A stretch of DNA of 64,000 bases from Shinisaurus crocodilurus. Its lineage: Eukaryota; Chordata; Lepidosauria; Squamata; Shinisauridae. Within the stretch, counting starts at the first letter, position 1. Every line of letters begins with the position of its first letter. The stretch lies in contig CM037879.1 of the NCBI GenBank assembly GCA_021292165.1, positions 265,355,160 to 265,419,159 on the forward strand. The letters are read 5' to 3'. Positions 34,008 through 45,954 of the stretch are shown here, piece after piece. A model generated the notes under the pieces. It was given only the letters and a program-made list of their open reading frames with translations, had not been told where the DNA came from and searched no databases. Both the position numbers and the translations under genes were made by a program.

Positions 34008-36329
34008 ATAACGATCTGATGGTTATCTCAGATAAGGCAGATAAGCCACAGAGACGCAGTTCGGAGAAATTCGGCAGTTATAGAGTTAAAGGAATTTGTT
34101 TACTATTTGTAAGAACGGTTTGTAAACAAACCGGGGAAGGCGAAGGATTGTTGCTAGAGCTGATAACAGCGGCTTGGAATGCAGCACAACTGAAGAATGC
34201 AGACAGAGAGACGGAGGATTTTTCATTTTGAAATGCAGCTGGAACGGAGATGCCAGGCTTGGCAAATTCCAAGGCTACAGACTGTGAAAAGCAGCTGAAA
34301 CGTGGGTGCTGGTTCGGGCAGCTACTAGGCTGAAAAGTGAACAACGCTGGACACAAGGATTTCGTTTTCCACAGCTTGCTGGAGTGATTGTCAAGGAGCT
34401 GTATCAGGCAAGGAAATAATCTTCAGGAGGCTCTGTGTCTACTCATCAAGGCTACAGCAGGAGGATCATATTTCATTTACAGTTTTCTTCACACAGCAGC
34501 GGATCAGCTATCTTTTGCATTGTATCAACAAGTGGCTTGGATTACAAATGCGTGGATTACATCTGACGTGGGCAAAGCGTCTGGAGCGTCATGTCGCAGC
34601 AAAGCAAAGTCACGTGTGACAGGAACGTATCTGGGAAACCTGATACTACAACAGAGAAAAGCAGCGCGGCAGTTTTGAACAGAGAAAGCTGTGCTTAAAA
34701 TGGGAAGCTGTTCTTCATTTTCTTCATGTGGGATCACAGAAGAAGGAGCTTGAAATCAGCAGGGGTGCTGCTGATGGGACAAACCTTTGTGTTTTAACCC
34801 AGGACATAACAAAATGGACATTATTTTGTTGTGAACAGAAACATTGGATTGTTTAAACGAAGCTTTCTGTGTTGGACATGAATAAGCAGGAAGAGGACTA
34901 TGCAAATGGTCAGGGGTTTAACAGTCATGTTTTTGAAAATGTATTTCTTGAAAGTTGGATAACTTGGACTCAAGAAAGTGTAATATATGCTCTCTGAAAT
35001 GTCAGGAAATGTACTGAATGTATATATGACTTGAGTATATTGTGGATTTTTCTGTAGCAAAATGTAAAATACTGAATTAGTAGGTATGTTTATATGGCAA
35101 AGCTAAGAGATGGATTATTTCTTTTATACTGTAATGATGTAATAAAGAAATGGAGAGTTGTACAGATGCAACTATAAACAAGTTAAATGCTTATATGTAT
35201 GACATGTACATGCATGCATATCACATGAATGTTTGATCATTTAGATTCACAGGCTTGTGAAAGAAAATGCAAACTGTGGTGGGGAAAGCATTTGGAAATT
35301 GTAATTTTCACATGAAAAGTATTTTGTGCACATAAACAAGGGATGCTAGCTTCAACAGGTAAACTGGAAGGCAAGCTGAAAAACCAGTTCATTTCATTTC
35401 AATTTGTTCTTGGTGATCTTGTGAGTACTCTGATAGTCTTTAGAGGAAAGGCACGTTATTTCATGATGTTAATTGATCAATACACGAGGTACAGGTTGTG
35501 TACATGTTAGATAGAAAGCTGGAGTATTGAACAGAGTCAAGGTGTTTTGTGCTTGGGTGGGAAACAAGCATATTACCCATGTTACCTATTTCTTTTCAGA
35601 TATGGGAAAGTTCAATTCAGTGCATGTTTTCATGACTTTCTAACAGGATGTGATATTGAACACATGGATTGTGTGGAAGAGTAAACAAACACTCAGAAGA
35701 GGTGATACTAATTTGGATAATGAGGTTTGGGTAGAAGCTCTTAAATGTTTTGATTATGTACATGATAGAAGTTTTAGTTCTGTGTGATGAACTGTACACC
35801 TTATAGAAAGTAGTGTAGAAGGAAGAATCTTTTGGAGAAACATTTCAGGATCTTGGATCTGATATGTAGGTACATACACCTCAAAGTTAGAAGAAATCTG
35901 TAAGGGAGCTTACATGAGATTTTTCTAGAAATGAGAATATTGTGTTTCACATGAACAACACTTGGATAGTGAGATTATCAAGAAGTGTTGAGTATAATGC
36001 TGAATGAAAAGGTGAGATCATTTTTCAAAATTAATTCTGTTAATGCAGGGGATGCATCAAGTTCAGAGTCAGAATAGAAAAGCATTTGCTGAAAGACAGT
36101 CAGTGAAATTTGACAAACTGATACACATTTGGTTTAGTGGAGACTAAACAAATGATTGTTCATCATTGGTGCAAATTTATTGGAACAGGAACCTGATAAC
36201 TGATGAAGTAAGGAACAGGTGAGTCAAACAACCTGTGAGATATCAGGATGAATTTGCAGGAAAAGCCATTTGAAAGCTCAAAATTTCAAAGAGGTGAAAA
36301 ATTATCTGTTAAGGAAGCTGAACCATAGC

Positions 36330-37300
36330 TTCAGGCTATGCAAGCTGAGTTGAATTCTTTGGATAAAGAACAAAACATGGAAGCTGGTGAAACAAACAGC
36401 AGTCCATGGAACTCATTGTTACCAGATAGATTTTAAAATGAAAACTAACCAGATTGAAAAAGGTTATATGTCAAAATAGCAAGATTGGTTGCTTGTGATT
36501 TTTGCTCAAGTTTAAAAGGAGCAGGATAATCATAAGATGAGTGCAACAACAATTTGCTTTGGAAACAGTTAGACTAATGTTTAAGAATGAGAAAATGTAA
36601 GGATATTTCACAATTGAAATATTGGAACATAAGCATTTTAAAATAAGAGGAAGTCTTTAAATGGAAAACTGTCTGAGATTTTCTGTAGGAAAGCTAGAAA
36701 TCAGCTGGAGGCTGGAATTCTGTTTGAACTCAAACATTGTTGAATTGAGATGTGCACAGAGAGGCAGATCAATGTTTGTTTGTTAAACAGGAGGAACAGA
36801 GACATAGACTGTATGTACTTTGTTTAAATGGATGATCTATTGTTTTTTCTGGACAGATAAAAGCAATATGATATAATTGATCCAGGGTTTGGAATTTCAT
36901 TTAATTGAAACTGCTTGGTGGTGGATCAACTGTTTATTTGTAAATAGAAGTTGAGAGAGAACCAAGAGGGCAGTACTTACTGCAACAAACCAGAGAAATA
37001 TCATGGATGTGATTGAGAATTTTGGAGATTGTTAACTCAGTGCGAGACTCCAAATAATTGGGGATTTTCAAGCACATGCTGATGGAAAAGCAGTTTGAAT
37101 GCTACACAGAAGCATTGGGCTGTTGAGCTTTACTGTACACGCAACAAGGCCAGATATTGCTGTCAGTGTAATGGACAGACTGTTAGACCAACAGGACATG
37201 CTTGGAGAGCTCTGAAAAGGAGTTGAGTGTTATCTGGAGGGAACATCACACTTCAGACTAAGAGTTACAAGTCAGAGCACAGGTGGCTTACAGATTCACA
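36330..37300 (+). pseudogene. Copia-type pol remnants
   Basis: 36335-36480 echoes the start of a copia RT (AMQAELNSLDKEQ, later KIARLVA). 37110-37275 echoes the region before RNase H (SIGLLSFTVHATRPDIAVSV, later CYLEGTSHFRL, where copia elements have RYLKGT). Several frames and many stops. This is the evidence for Ty1/copia rather than Ty3/gypsy. Confidence 0.75.
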
Positions 37301-37821
37301 GAAATGCCAGTTGTGGTTGTGATAGTAAGAACAACAAGAACACACCTGAGGTTTGTTATTTTTATAATCATACTTTGTTTGATTGATTTTGTAGAAACAA
37401 TCATCTAAAAGTTAGAGTTCAACTAAAGCTGAACTGAATACATTGTATTCTGTATTGTGCTATTATGCTATTGTAAAGCTTGAATAGTTAATGCATTTGT
37501 TTAAATAGTTTAAATTGTTAAAAATGTTTAAATGATGCTGGGATTGATGTGAAAAACCTATTACAGTTTTTTCAGGAAAACCAAGGCAGGATTGCTATGC
37601 TGCAGGCAGATAGCAATACACAACGTTTTGGGTTTGCAAATAAAACTGTGTCATAAGGAGGGATACATCAGAAGTGATTTGATGGTGGTTCAAATTTCTG
37701 ACAGGTAAAGTCATTCCTGCAAGAAGTTTTTTTATCAAAGTCCATAGATGAAGGAACAGCATCAGATGTCAACAAAGCTGTTGCTGTTGTATGAAGTAAA
37801 TAACCACGTTCTGGACAAATG

Positions 37822-37835
37822 CAAAAGCAGGGGGA
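37822..37835 (+). other. Polypurine tract
   Basis: aaaagcaggggga lies directly before the 3' LTR. Confidence 0.75.
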
Positions 37836-38379
37836 TGTTGGGTTTTGCATAGGCAGAACGAGATTACCACCTGATATCGAGATTATCACCTGACCTGGTA
37901 GGTGTCACTTGAGTTCAAATACTCAGGGTCTCTAGTCACAAGACATAGTCTCGAGGTGATGTGACTCAGCAGCCTTGGACAGGTTTTTAGCAGTCAACAT
38001 GTTGATGAATAGGTTGTACAACTGGGGTGAGTAATATCCTATTTATAGGTGGTATAAAGCTGGCACACTTGCTGATAGCTTCACTTCCGTCATTCCTCAC
38101 TCTCTCTTCCACTTGCTGTGTTGCTCGTCTCGACTCGACATGTGTCTTGTTCTTGGACTTCACTTCATCTAGCCTTACCACTGGGGTATAGGATTTGAGT
38201 CTGCAATGATGTAGTGAGTAGAGATGCATTGATTGCCTTAATCCCATGTAACTGGGTCTTACAAATAAACTCTTTAATCTTTATTAACTGCTGTTATCTC
38301 CTCCTTCCGCCTTGCGTGACTGGGACTGAGGGTCATTGGCTAGGAGAGCTTTTGAACCCAGGGCAGTCCAACTCTCACA
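37836..38379 (+). repeat. 3' LTR, 544 bp
   Basis: Same length as the 5' LTR, with three differences. Followed by gccag. Confidence 0.93.
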
Positions 38380-38384
38380 GCCAG

Positions 38385-38575
38385 CACCCCCTCTCTAGGT
38401 GCAGCAGAGGTCTGTCTGGGGGGGGACACACACACGGAAAATGGAAAGGAAAAAATGACCGCCATCGCTCTTCTCACCCTGCTGGTGGCAGCAAAGCATT
38501 GGATACACAGAAGCCTCTGACTTCAGAGGCTTTCATTTCAAGAGGGTGCAAGTCATAGGGTTGCACCCCAGAACT
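38385..38575. mobile_element. DNA transposon derivative, right half (split)
   Basis: Completes the element begun at 33160. Contains CAGAAGCCTCTGACTTCAGAGG and the terminal catagggttgcacccc. Confidence 0.5.
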
Positions 38576-38829
38576 TTCTGGTTCTACCAGAAAGTAGAAC
38601 CCACCACCTTTGGGTTGAGAAGCTGTTCTGGAATTCCTGACTATTGCATTCCTTCATGTGTTTGGTAACAACATCTATAAGATCTTGAACAACACACTCT
38701 CTTAATTGATCAAAGAGCAGAAAACATTTTGGAGCTCCCAGAATAGGCTCCTTCTCAGGAAGTTAGGGTTCTGATCTTAATGCTTGAAATCTGGAAAAGC
38801 ACTTACTCCTGTTTTAATTCCTCCTGAAT

Positions 38830-39180
38830 TACTTAAGATCAAGGATTGGTGGGGCCCCCTCTGGTTTGCTCTTTTTTAAATAAAATTGGCAGTGTGCCTG
38901 AAATTTGGCATGCACCAATAATTATTCCTAGTCATGAAAAGGGATGTAAATTTAACCCTTCTAATTATAGATCAATAAGTCTACTGTTTGTTACTGCAAA
39001 ATTATATGCTAGGTTTCTTTATACTAAGTATGTGATAGGTGTAAGATAAAAAATATTCTGGGTGAGAAGCAGGCAGAATTTAAGAAAAACCATTCAACTA
39101 CAAATTGTTTTAATTTAGCACATCTGGCAGAAAAATAGTCAGGGGTGGGGGAGGACAGATGTAGCCTTTCTAGATCTTAA
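38830..39180 (+). pseudogene. Decayed LINE, reverse transcriptase part
   Basis: Encodes VPEIWHAPIIIPSHEKG, NPSNYRSISLLFVTAKLYAR and, in another frame, VAFLDLKLVFDL. These correspond to RT blocks before and at the first catalytic aspartate of non-LTR elements. Interrupted by stops. Confidence 0.7.
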
Positions 39181-39211
39181 ATTAGTCTTTGATCTGAACT
39201 AGAAAGTGGCT

Positions 39212-39330
39212 GTGGGATAGAGTTGGAAGAAGCCTACAAGGCCATCGAGTCCAACCCCCTGCTCAATGCAGGAAACTAGAGGAGGGGTCTCCCATCCAAG
39301 TAACCAGGCCTGACCCTACTTAGCTTTCCA
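39212..39330 (-). mobile_element. SINE with 5S-derived head and CR1-like tail, copy 2
   Basis: On the minus strand 39285-39328 matches 5S rRNA (GAAAGCTAAGTAGGGTCAGG, then TTACTTGGATGGGAGACC), covering the internal promoter A-box and intermediate element. It runs at once into a CR1 3'-like tail (GGGGGTTGGACTCGATGGCC). The join is the same as in copy 1 (22897-22988). Confidence 0.65.
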
Positions 39331-39344
39331 CACTCAACCCTTCC

Positions 39345-39984
39345 CCCCCCCATGTTCTTTACATTTGATGAAAGGTTGCTTTGTGTTGTGAAACAAGGAT
39401 ATTCGCAAATTTAATGCACTGTAGTACCGTCATTATCCTTAACCTGTGAGTCTCTGTATTAGCAGAAGCAGTTGTATCCTAGGGCTTGGCTGTTGACAAC
39501 TGATTTTGCAGTGTGTTCTGGGCGAAAGTTGGAAGCATGTAGGTATGAGTAGCAGTCTGTAGGTTTCCAATATAGGGTGGTGTTTATATGTCCCTTCTGT
39601 AGTTGTACTGTTGTATCCAGAAAAATGGACCTATTGCATGAGCTGTTCTAGGCTCAGGTAGATAGTGGGGTGCAAGTTACTGAAGTCCTGATGGAACTTT
39701 GGGACCAATAAAAGTTTTTCTAGGCACCTGAGAACCCTTGCTTTCCTGTTTTGGGAACTCTGTCAGGGGGCCCTGTCCATGAGTCCAGATAATAAGGATG
39801 TCATCAGTGAATCTCATCTACAGAAGAGGTTTTTGGGGACAGGACCTGAGAAACTTTTTTCCAAGTCAGCCATGAAGATATTGGCATACTATGGAGCCAT
39901 GCAATGTTATTGATCTGAAGATATATGTTCTCTCCAAAGCTGAAATAATTGTAGGTGAGTACATAGTGGCAGAGTTACTGATAC
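39345..39984. other. Intron 2, unclassified
   Basis: Probably further decayed LINE sequence of the surrounding element. Not assignable by eye. Confidence 0.3.
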
Positions 39985-40330
39985 CTATTTATTTTTATTT
40001 ATTTAAAATATTTTTTGGGCACCCTTCAGGGCTAGAAGCCCTCCCAAGGTGGCGTACAGCAATAGAACACATAAAAACATGGCTTTTCAGGGGGGGATAT
40101 GGGGTGGGTTAGGATTTTAACATTTTATACTGTTTTAAGTGTATTTTATTCTGTTTTGTTTCATTGTATGTTGTACATTGCCCAGAGTGGCCTGGGTACC
40201 AGCTAAATGGGAGATCTAGAAATACAATACATACATACATACATACAATACAATACAATACTAAAAGTGATAAATACCACAATAAAATCAGTAAGAACAC
40301 AATAAAAACCACAATAACACCCAACAACAA
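39985..40330 (-). mobile_element. L2-type 3' end or derived SINE, with ACAT/AATAC repeats
   Basis: The minus strand carries tails of the type GGTACCCAGGCCACTCTGGG and CACCTTGGGAGGGCTTCTAG. A simple (ACAT)n/(CAATA)n run sits at about 40225-40262. Confidence 0.5.
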
Positions 40331-40559
40331 AACCAGGAATAAAAGTGCAACAACAACCGCAACAACAACAATCATATTAGGAGAAGGTCAGAGTAAAATA
40401 TGTTTTCAAGGCCTTCTTAATAGCCTGCAAAAATGGAGCATGGCAGACCCCCAATGGGAACTTATTCCAGAGGTATGGGGCCACTGCAGAGAAGGCCCTC
40501 TCATGTGTGGTCACCCACCTAACTGCTCTCACAGGTGGGCAAATGAGAAGGGTCTCTGC

Positions 40560-41765
40560 GGCTGATCTTAAAGTGCAGGCAGGTTGATATCGCCCAGGGT
40601 GGCCAGCATCGCCCAGGGTGGCCGGTTGCCGGCCAGATGGGCGATAAATAAATATTAATAATAAATAATAAATAAAATAAATATGGGTGAAGGCGGTCCT
40701 TCAAGTAATTTGGTCCCAAATAATTTAAGACTTTAAAGATCGAAACCAGCACCTTAAATTGGGCTCAGAAAAACACCAGTAACCAGTACAACTGGTGTAG
40801 TATAGGTGTTATGATCGGATCACCTTGCCCCCACCAACACTCGGGTGACTGCATCCTGCACCAGCTGAAGTTTCTGAACTATCTTCAAGGGCAGCCCCAC
40901 ATACAGCACATTACAGTAGTCCAGCGTTGACATCACTAATACATGGATCACTGAGGCAAGATCCATCCTCTCCAGATAGGGCTGCAGCTGGTGCATCAGC
41001 CTAAGCTGGTAAAATACACTCCTGGACATCACAGTCACCTGGGCTTTCCCAGTTAACACAGAGTCCACGAGGATTCCCAGACTATGCACTTGGTATTTTA
41101 GGGGGAGTGCGACCCCATCTAAGATGAGTTGTAAACCTCCATCCAGAATAGTTCATTTCCCAATCCACAGTACCTCCATCTTGTCTGGATTAAGTCCCAT
41201 CTTATTTACCCTCATCCACCCCCAAAATGACACTTCAGCACAAGCCTCCTGATGACTCCCCCCCAGCGGTTTCAGGTACATGTTAAAAAGCTTGGGGGGA
41301 CAAAATGGAACCTTGTAGCACCCCACAGGCTAATGGCCTTGGGGTGGAACAAAAGTCTCCCAGAACCACTTTCTGAGACTGCTCGTCCAGGAAGGACAAG
41401 AACCACTTTAAAACTGCCTCCCAAGCCCAATTCAGATAAACGGTCCAGAAGGAGACCATGGTTGATGGTATCAAAAGCTGTTGAGATGTCCGGAAGAACC
41501 AACAAGGTTGCACTTCCCCCATGTATTCCCTGGCTTAAGTCACCAACCAAGGAGACCAAGGCTTTTTCCATCCCATAACCAGGTCTGAAACCTGATTGGA
41601 ATGGATCTAAATAATCAGTATCATCCAACAACGCTTGAAGTTGTAAAGCCACCACACGTTCCAGCACCTTGGCCAAAAATGGCAAGTTTGATACCGGGCG
41701 GTAGTTATGCACTGTGCTGGGAAGACGGTGGTTGTGTGTTGATGCACTTACTGGTGTCATGATAG
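40560..41765 (-). pseudogene. L2 LINE, RT and 3' part
   Basis: 41272-41760 encodes VHNYRPVSNLPFLAKVLERV, LDPFQSGFRPGYGMEKALVS and DISTAFDTINHGLLLDRLS. 40820-41089 encodes LASVIHVLVMSTLDYCNVLY, a diagnostic L2-clade C-terminal block. The catalytic YxDD segment between them is degraded or lost around 41090-41270. The 3' end is an ATTAATAAT-rich tail at about 40645-40685. 5'-truncated and frameshifted. Confidence 0.85.
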
Positions 41766-41849
41766 AAGTATTCCTTGAGTTGTAGACAGTGAGGGAAAGC
41801 CTCTAGGTCACCAAAGTAGCAAATAAGACCTGCTCAGCTTATTTCCCTG

Positions 41850-42075
41850 ACTTTTGTTAATTTTCTAGCCCAATACTTGCAGAACGTAAACGTTTTTTTA
41901 AAAAGAGGCATTCACTCTTGTATGCCTCAATGTGATACCGTAAACTGTTTTGGATTAGAGATTTAGGGGGATGCCTCTTTCCAACAGATTACGTCCCTGC
42001 GGTTCAGAGGAAATTGGAACAATAAGCCATGATTTACCGTACTTTTTTTGTAATATTTACCAAGAGTTCCAGAGT
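41850..42075 (+). pseudogene. Decayed LINE, C-terminal cysteine domain
   Basis: Encodes NRLRPCGSEEIGTISHDLPYF with preceding GMPLS and following NIYQEF, equivalent to RCCPCNNEEVETVAHVLF at 28130. Cut at 42075 by CR1 and resumed near 47500. Confidence 0.65.
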
Positions 42076-42229
42076 TCATAGAGTCATAGAAAAGTAGAGT
42101 TGGAAGGGGCCTATAAGGCCATCGAGTCCAACCCCCTGCTCAATGCAGGAATCCAAGCATCCCTGACAGATTGCCATCCAGCTGCATCTTGAAAGCCTCC
42201 AGAGTGGGAGAGCTCAAGTCACCACCTCC

Positions 42230-44950
42230 CTAGGTAGTTGGTTCCATTGTCTTATTGCTCTGAAAAGTCAGGAATTTTTTCCTGATGTTTAGGTGGAATT
42301 TGGGTTCCTGTAACTTGAGCCCATTATTCTGTGTCCTGCAAACTGGGATGATCGAGAAGGGATCCTGGCCCTCCTCTGTGTGACAACCCTTCAAGTACTG
42401 GAAGAGTGCTATCATATCTCCCCTCAGTCTCCTCTTCTGAAGGCTAAACATGCCCAGTTCTTTCAGTCTTTCCTCATAGGGCCTTGTTTCCAATCCCTTT
42501 ATCATCCTTGTTGCCCTCCTCTGAACCCTCTCCAGTTTGTCCACATCCTTCTTAGTGTGGCGCCCAGAACTGGACGCAGTACTCAAGATGAGGCCTAACC
42601 AGTGCTGAGTAAAGGGGAATTATCACTTCCCGCGATGAAGCTATACTTCTGCTAATGCAGCCCAAAATTGCATTTTCCTTCTTTGCAGCCACATCGCATT
42701 GCTGGCTCATATTCAGTTTGTGATCTACCACAATTCCAAGATCCTTCTCACTTGTAGTATTGTTGAGCCAAGTGTCCCCCATTCTGTAACTCTGCATTTG
42801 GTTTCCTTTCCCTAGGTGCAGCACTTGGCATATATCCCTATTAAATTTCATTCTGTTGTTTTCGGCCCAGCGCTCCAGCCTATCGAGATCGCTTTGAATT
42901 TTGTTTTTGTCTTCCAGAGTATTAGCTGTTCCACCCAACTTTGTGTCATCTGCAAATTTGATAAGCATTCCCTGCACCTCCTCATCCAAGTCATTAATAA
43001 AAAATGTTGAAGAGCACTGGGGCCAGGACCGAGCCCTGTGGTGCCCCGCTTGTTACCTCTCCCCAGTTTGAGAAGGAACGAGTCCAATTCTGTAGCCAAT
43101 TGTGGATCCACCTGATAGTTGTTCCATCCAGCCCACTTTTAGCTAGCTTGCTAATCAGGATATCATGAGGCACTTTGTCGAAAGCTTTGCTGAAGTCCAG
43201 ATATATGATATCCACAGCATTCCCACAGTCCACAAGGGAGGTTACCCCATCAAAAAATGAGATCAGATTAGTCTGGCAGGATTTGTTCTTGACAAATCCA
43301 TGCTGGCTTCTAGTAATCACTGCATTGTATTCAAGGTGCTTGCGGACTGAATTCTTTATAATCTGCTCCAAAATCTTCCCAGGGATTGATGTCAGACTGA
43401 CTGGTCTATAGTTCCCAGGTTCCTCCTTCTTGCCCTTTTTGAAGATGGGAACAACATTTGCCCTCCTCCAGTCATCTGGTACTTCACCTGTCCTCCATGA
43501 TTTCTCAAAGATAATAGACAGTGGTTCTGAGAGTTCTTCTGCCAGTTCCTTTATTACTCTAGGATGCAGTTCGTCAGGCCCTGGAGATTTAAACTTGTTC
43601 AAAGTAATCAGGTGTTCCTTGACCATTTCCTTATCAATCTCAATCTGCAATCCTGCCCCTTTTATTTATTTATTTCATTTTTATACTGCCCAATAGCCGA
43701 AGCTCTCTGGGCGGTTTACAGCAATTAACAAGACAGTCCCTGCCCTCAGGCTTACAATCTAAAAAGACACGACACACAGGGAAAAAGGAATGGGGAGGGA
43801 AGAAGTCTGCACTTCAGGTTTGCCAGGGACATAAACTCTTTTGGGAGAAGACAGAGCCGAAGTAGGAGTTGAACACTTCTGCCTTTTCTTTGTCTTCTGT
43901 TATCAATTTGCCTTCCTCACTGCATAGTTGAACCACCATTTCTTTCCTCTGTCTTTTACTATGCATGTATCTGAAGAAAGCTTTTTTGTTGCTTTTAGCA
44001 TCCCTGGCTAGCCTCAGCTCATTCTCAGCTTTAGCCTTCCTGACACTATTCCTGCAGTTCCGTGCTACCTGCCTGTACTCTTCCCTTGTAGCCTGTCCTT
44101 CCTTCTACATCCTATGTGTGTCCTTTTTTGTTTTCAGGTCATCTCTGAGTTTTTTGTGAAGCCACATTGGCTTCTTCTGTTGCCCTCTGCCTTTTTTCCT
44201 TGTGGGAATTGTTTGCCATTGTGCCTTTAGAATTTCCTTTTTAAAAAACTCCCATCCCTCCTGGGCTCCTTTTCTCATTAGAGTCGCTTGCCATGGGGCC
44301 TTACTTATCATTGTTCTGAGTTTATTAAAATTGGCTTTCCTAAAATCCAGGGTACGTGTTTGGCTACACTCTGCTTTTGCTTCCTTTAGAATCAAGAACT
44401 CAAGTATAACATGGTCACTTTCCCCCAGAGTTCCCGAAACTGCCACTTTATCCACTAATTCGTCTCTGTTGGTTAGAATCAGGTTAAGGATAGCTGATCC
44501 TCTAGTTCCTTCCTCCACTTTCTGTAGGAGGAAGTTATCAGCAACACAGGTCAGGAATTTCTGGGAGTGGCCATGTTTGGCTGAATAAGTCTCCCAACAG
44601 ATATCGGGGAAATTGAAGTTCCCCCATCACTACATCATGCCTCCTTGAAACAAAGGCAATTTGCTTTTCAAGAGTTTTATCCTCATCTTCTTGATTGGGT
44701 GGTCAGTAGTAATGTTTGTTTTATTCTTTGCCCCATTTATTTTAACCCAGAGGCTCTCAATGGGGCTGCCAAGCTCATCTTCCTGTATCTCTGAGCAGAG
44801 ATACGTATTTTTAACATACAGTGCAACTCGACCTCCCTTTCTGTTGCTTCTGTTCCTTTTGAACAAGTTATATCCTTCAATTGCTGTCTTCCAGCCATGG
44901 GAGTCATCCCACCAAGTTTCAGTTATACCTAGTCAAGTCGTATTTGCCCT
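42230..44950 (-). pseudogene. CR1 ORF2: endonuclease and reverse transcriptase
   Basis: From right to left: endonuclease pieces (LLIHEGKYDL near 44940, GGRVALYVKNTYLC near 44830, SAILNLILTNRDELVDKV near 44490, LGESDHVILEF near 44420). Then RT with FKSPGPDELHPRVIKEL, YRPVSLTSIPGKILEQI, YLDFSKAFDKVPHD, GAPQGSVLAPVLFN and the catalytic FADDTKLGG, then LVRPHLEYCVQFWAPH and DKLERVQRRATRMIKGLE. Shifts near 42990 and 42590, stops and a SINE insertion make it inactive, though the RT alone is open for 218 codons. Confidence 0.93.
43660..43815 (-). mobile_element. SINE or L2-tail insertion in CR1
   Basis: On the minus strand: TTAGATTGTAAGCCTGAGGG, CCGCCCAGAGAGCTTCGGCT and an (AAAT)n tail. It splits the ORF2 segment between endonuclease and RT. 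Confidence 0.7.
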
Positions 44951-45011
44951 CATGTATTAAGAGTTCAAGTTCGTTCTGTTTGTTGCCCATACTCTGGGCA
45001 TTAGTAGAGAG

Positions 45012-45710
45012 TGTCATGACCCCCCTCCAGGAATCCTCCTCTGAGGACGATTGTGACTCACTCAGTGCCATTCCTCAGGAGCAGAGTTCAGACACTGCTG
45101 CTCCAGACGGGGCCAACCTGGGCAGCTGAAGAGCTGGCAGGCCCCTCTGGCATGACCCGTGGGAGTTCCCCAGCCCGGGAGGAGTCAGAATCAGAGGTGG
45201 AGATGGTGCAGGTCCCAAGTCCCAGACAGAGGAGGAGGATGAGATGGCAGGAACAGATGCAGGCCCCTCGACGCAGTGTCCGGCTGCAAGCCAGGATGTC
45301 AGCCTTGTGAGGCTTTTATAATCAGCCTGCTGCTAAGGAGTTCCAGCTGCGGGACAGGAGTGCCCAGGCAGCAGGCAGTATAAAAACGCTCACTCACTGA
45401 AGCCTGGGTATCGGGAAACGTCTTCCTTGACTCTTGTTCCTGGATCCCTGACCTTGCTCCTGAACCCTGCCTTGACTACCGGACTCTTGGACCCGACTTC
45501 AGACTGACCCTGACGACGCCTCTGCTCAACCCTTGGACTTTTGCATGACACTCTCGGCTTGATTCCTAGGATTGTAAGACCACGCTTGTTCTACTCTTCC
45601 CTCTGCAAGCAGGCAAACACCGCTCCCTTAATCTTGTCTTAGCTGGACTTTTGGCAGCGCTCCCAGAAGCCAAGCCAGCTGCTGGCGGCCGGCCAGCTGC
45701 AAGCAGGACA
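45012..45710 (+). mobile_element. Solo LTR with 5-bp TSD
   Basis: TG...CA boundaries, with gagag at 45007-45011 and 45711-45715. Removing the insert and one gagag reconnects the CR1 coding frame exactly. Contains TATAAAAACGCTCACTCACT and a CTTGACTCTTGTTCCTGGAT tract, typical of gypsy/ERV-like LTRs in squamates. Family not assigned. Confidence 0.82.
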
Positions 45711-45954
45711 GAGAGACATCGAAGACTATGTGCTTTATAGTCCGACTTTCTTCCTACCTTTTGTGGTAGACTATCATTGGGCACCGCTGGAGTTGTTCTC
45801 TCCGTTGTGGCACACAGGCCTTCTTCCATTGTTACCTCTGAGTTTATGTCTCCCTTCCCTGTTGGATTAAAGCCCTCCTGATGAAGTTCCTCATGCTGTG
45901 GCCAAACACATACTTTCCAGTCCTTGTGAGGTTGTAAAGGATTGAGGCCTACTC
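45711..45954 (-). pseudogene. CR1 ORF1-ORF2 junction region
   Basis: Minus-strand frame with MEEGLCATTERTTPAVPND and GRKSDYKAHSLRCLS, leading into the ORF2 start on the far side of the solo LTR. Confidence 0.7.

Larger units (their letters stand above)
33448..38379 (+). mobile_element. Ty1/copia-like LTR retrotransposon, non-coding interior
   Basis: A 4932-bp element with two 544-bp LTRs, target duplication gccag (33443-33447 and 38380-38384), a copia-type primer site and a purine tract. The interior keeps decayed copia pol signals but no long frame. By eye the LTRs differ at only three positions. Confidence 0.9.

Noticed and set aside
39285..39328. 5S rRNA gene
   Set aside because: Only about 44 bp of the 120-bp gene is present, and it is fused to a CR1-like tail in two copies, so it is SINE-derived.
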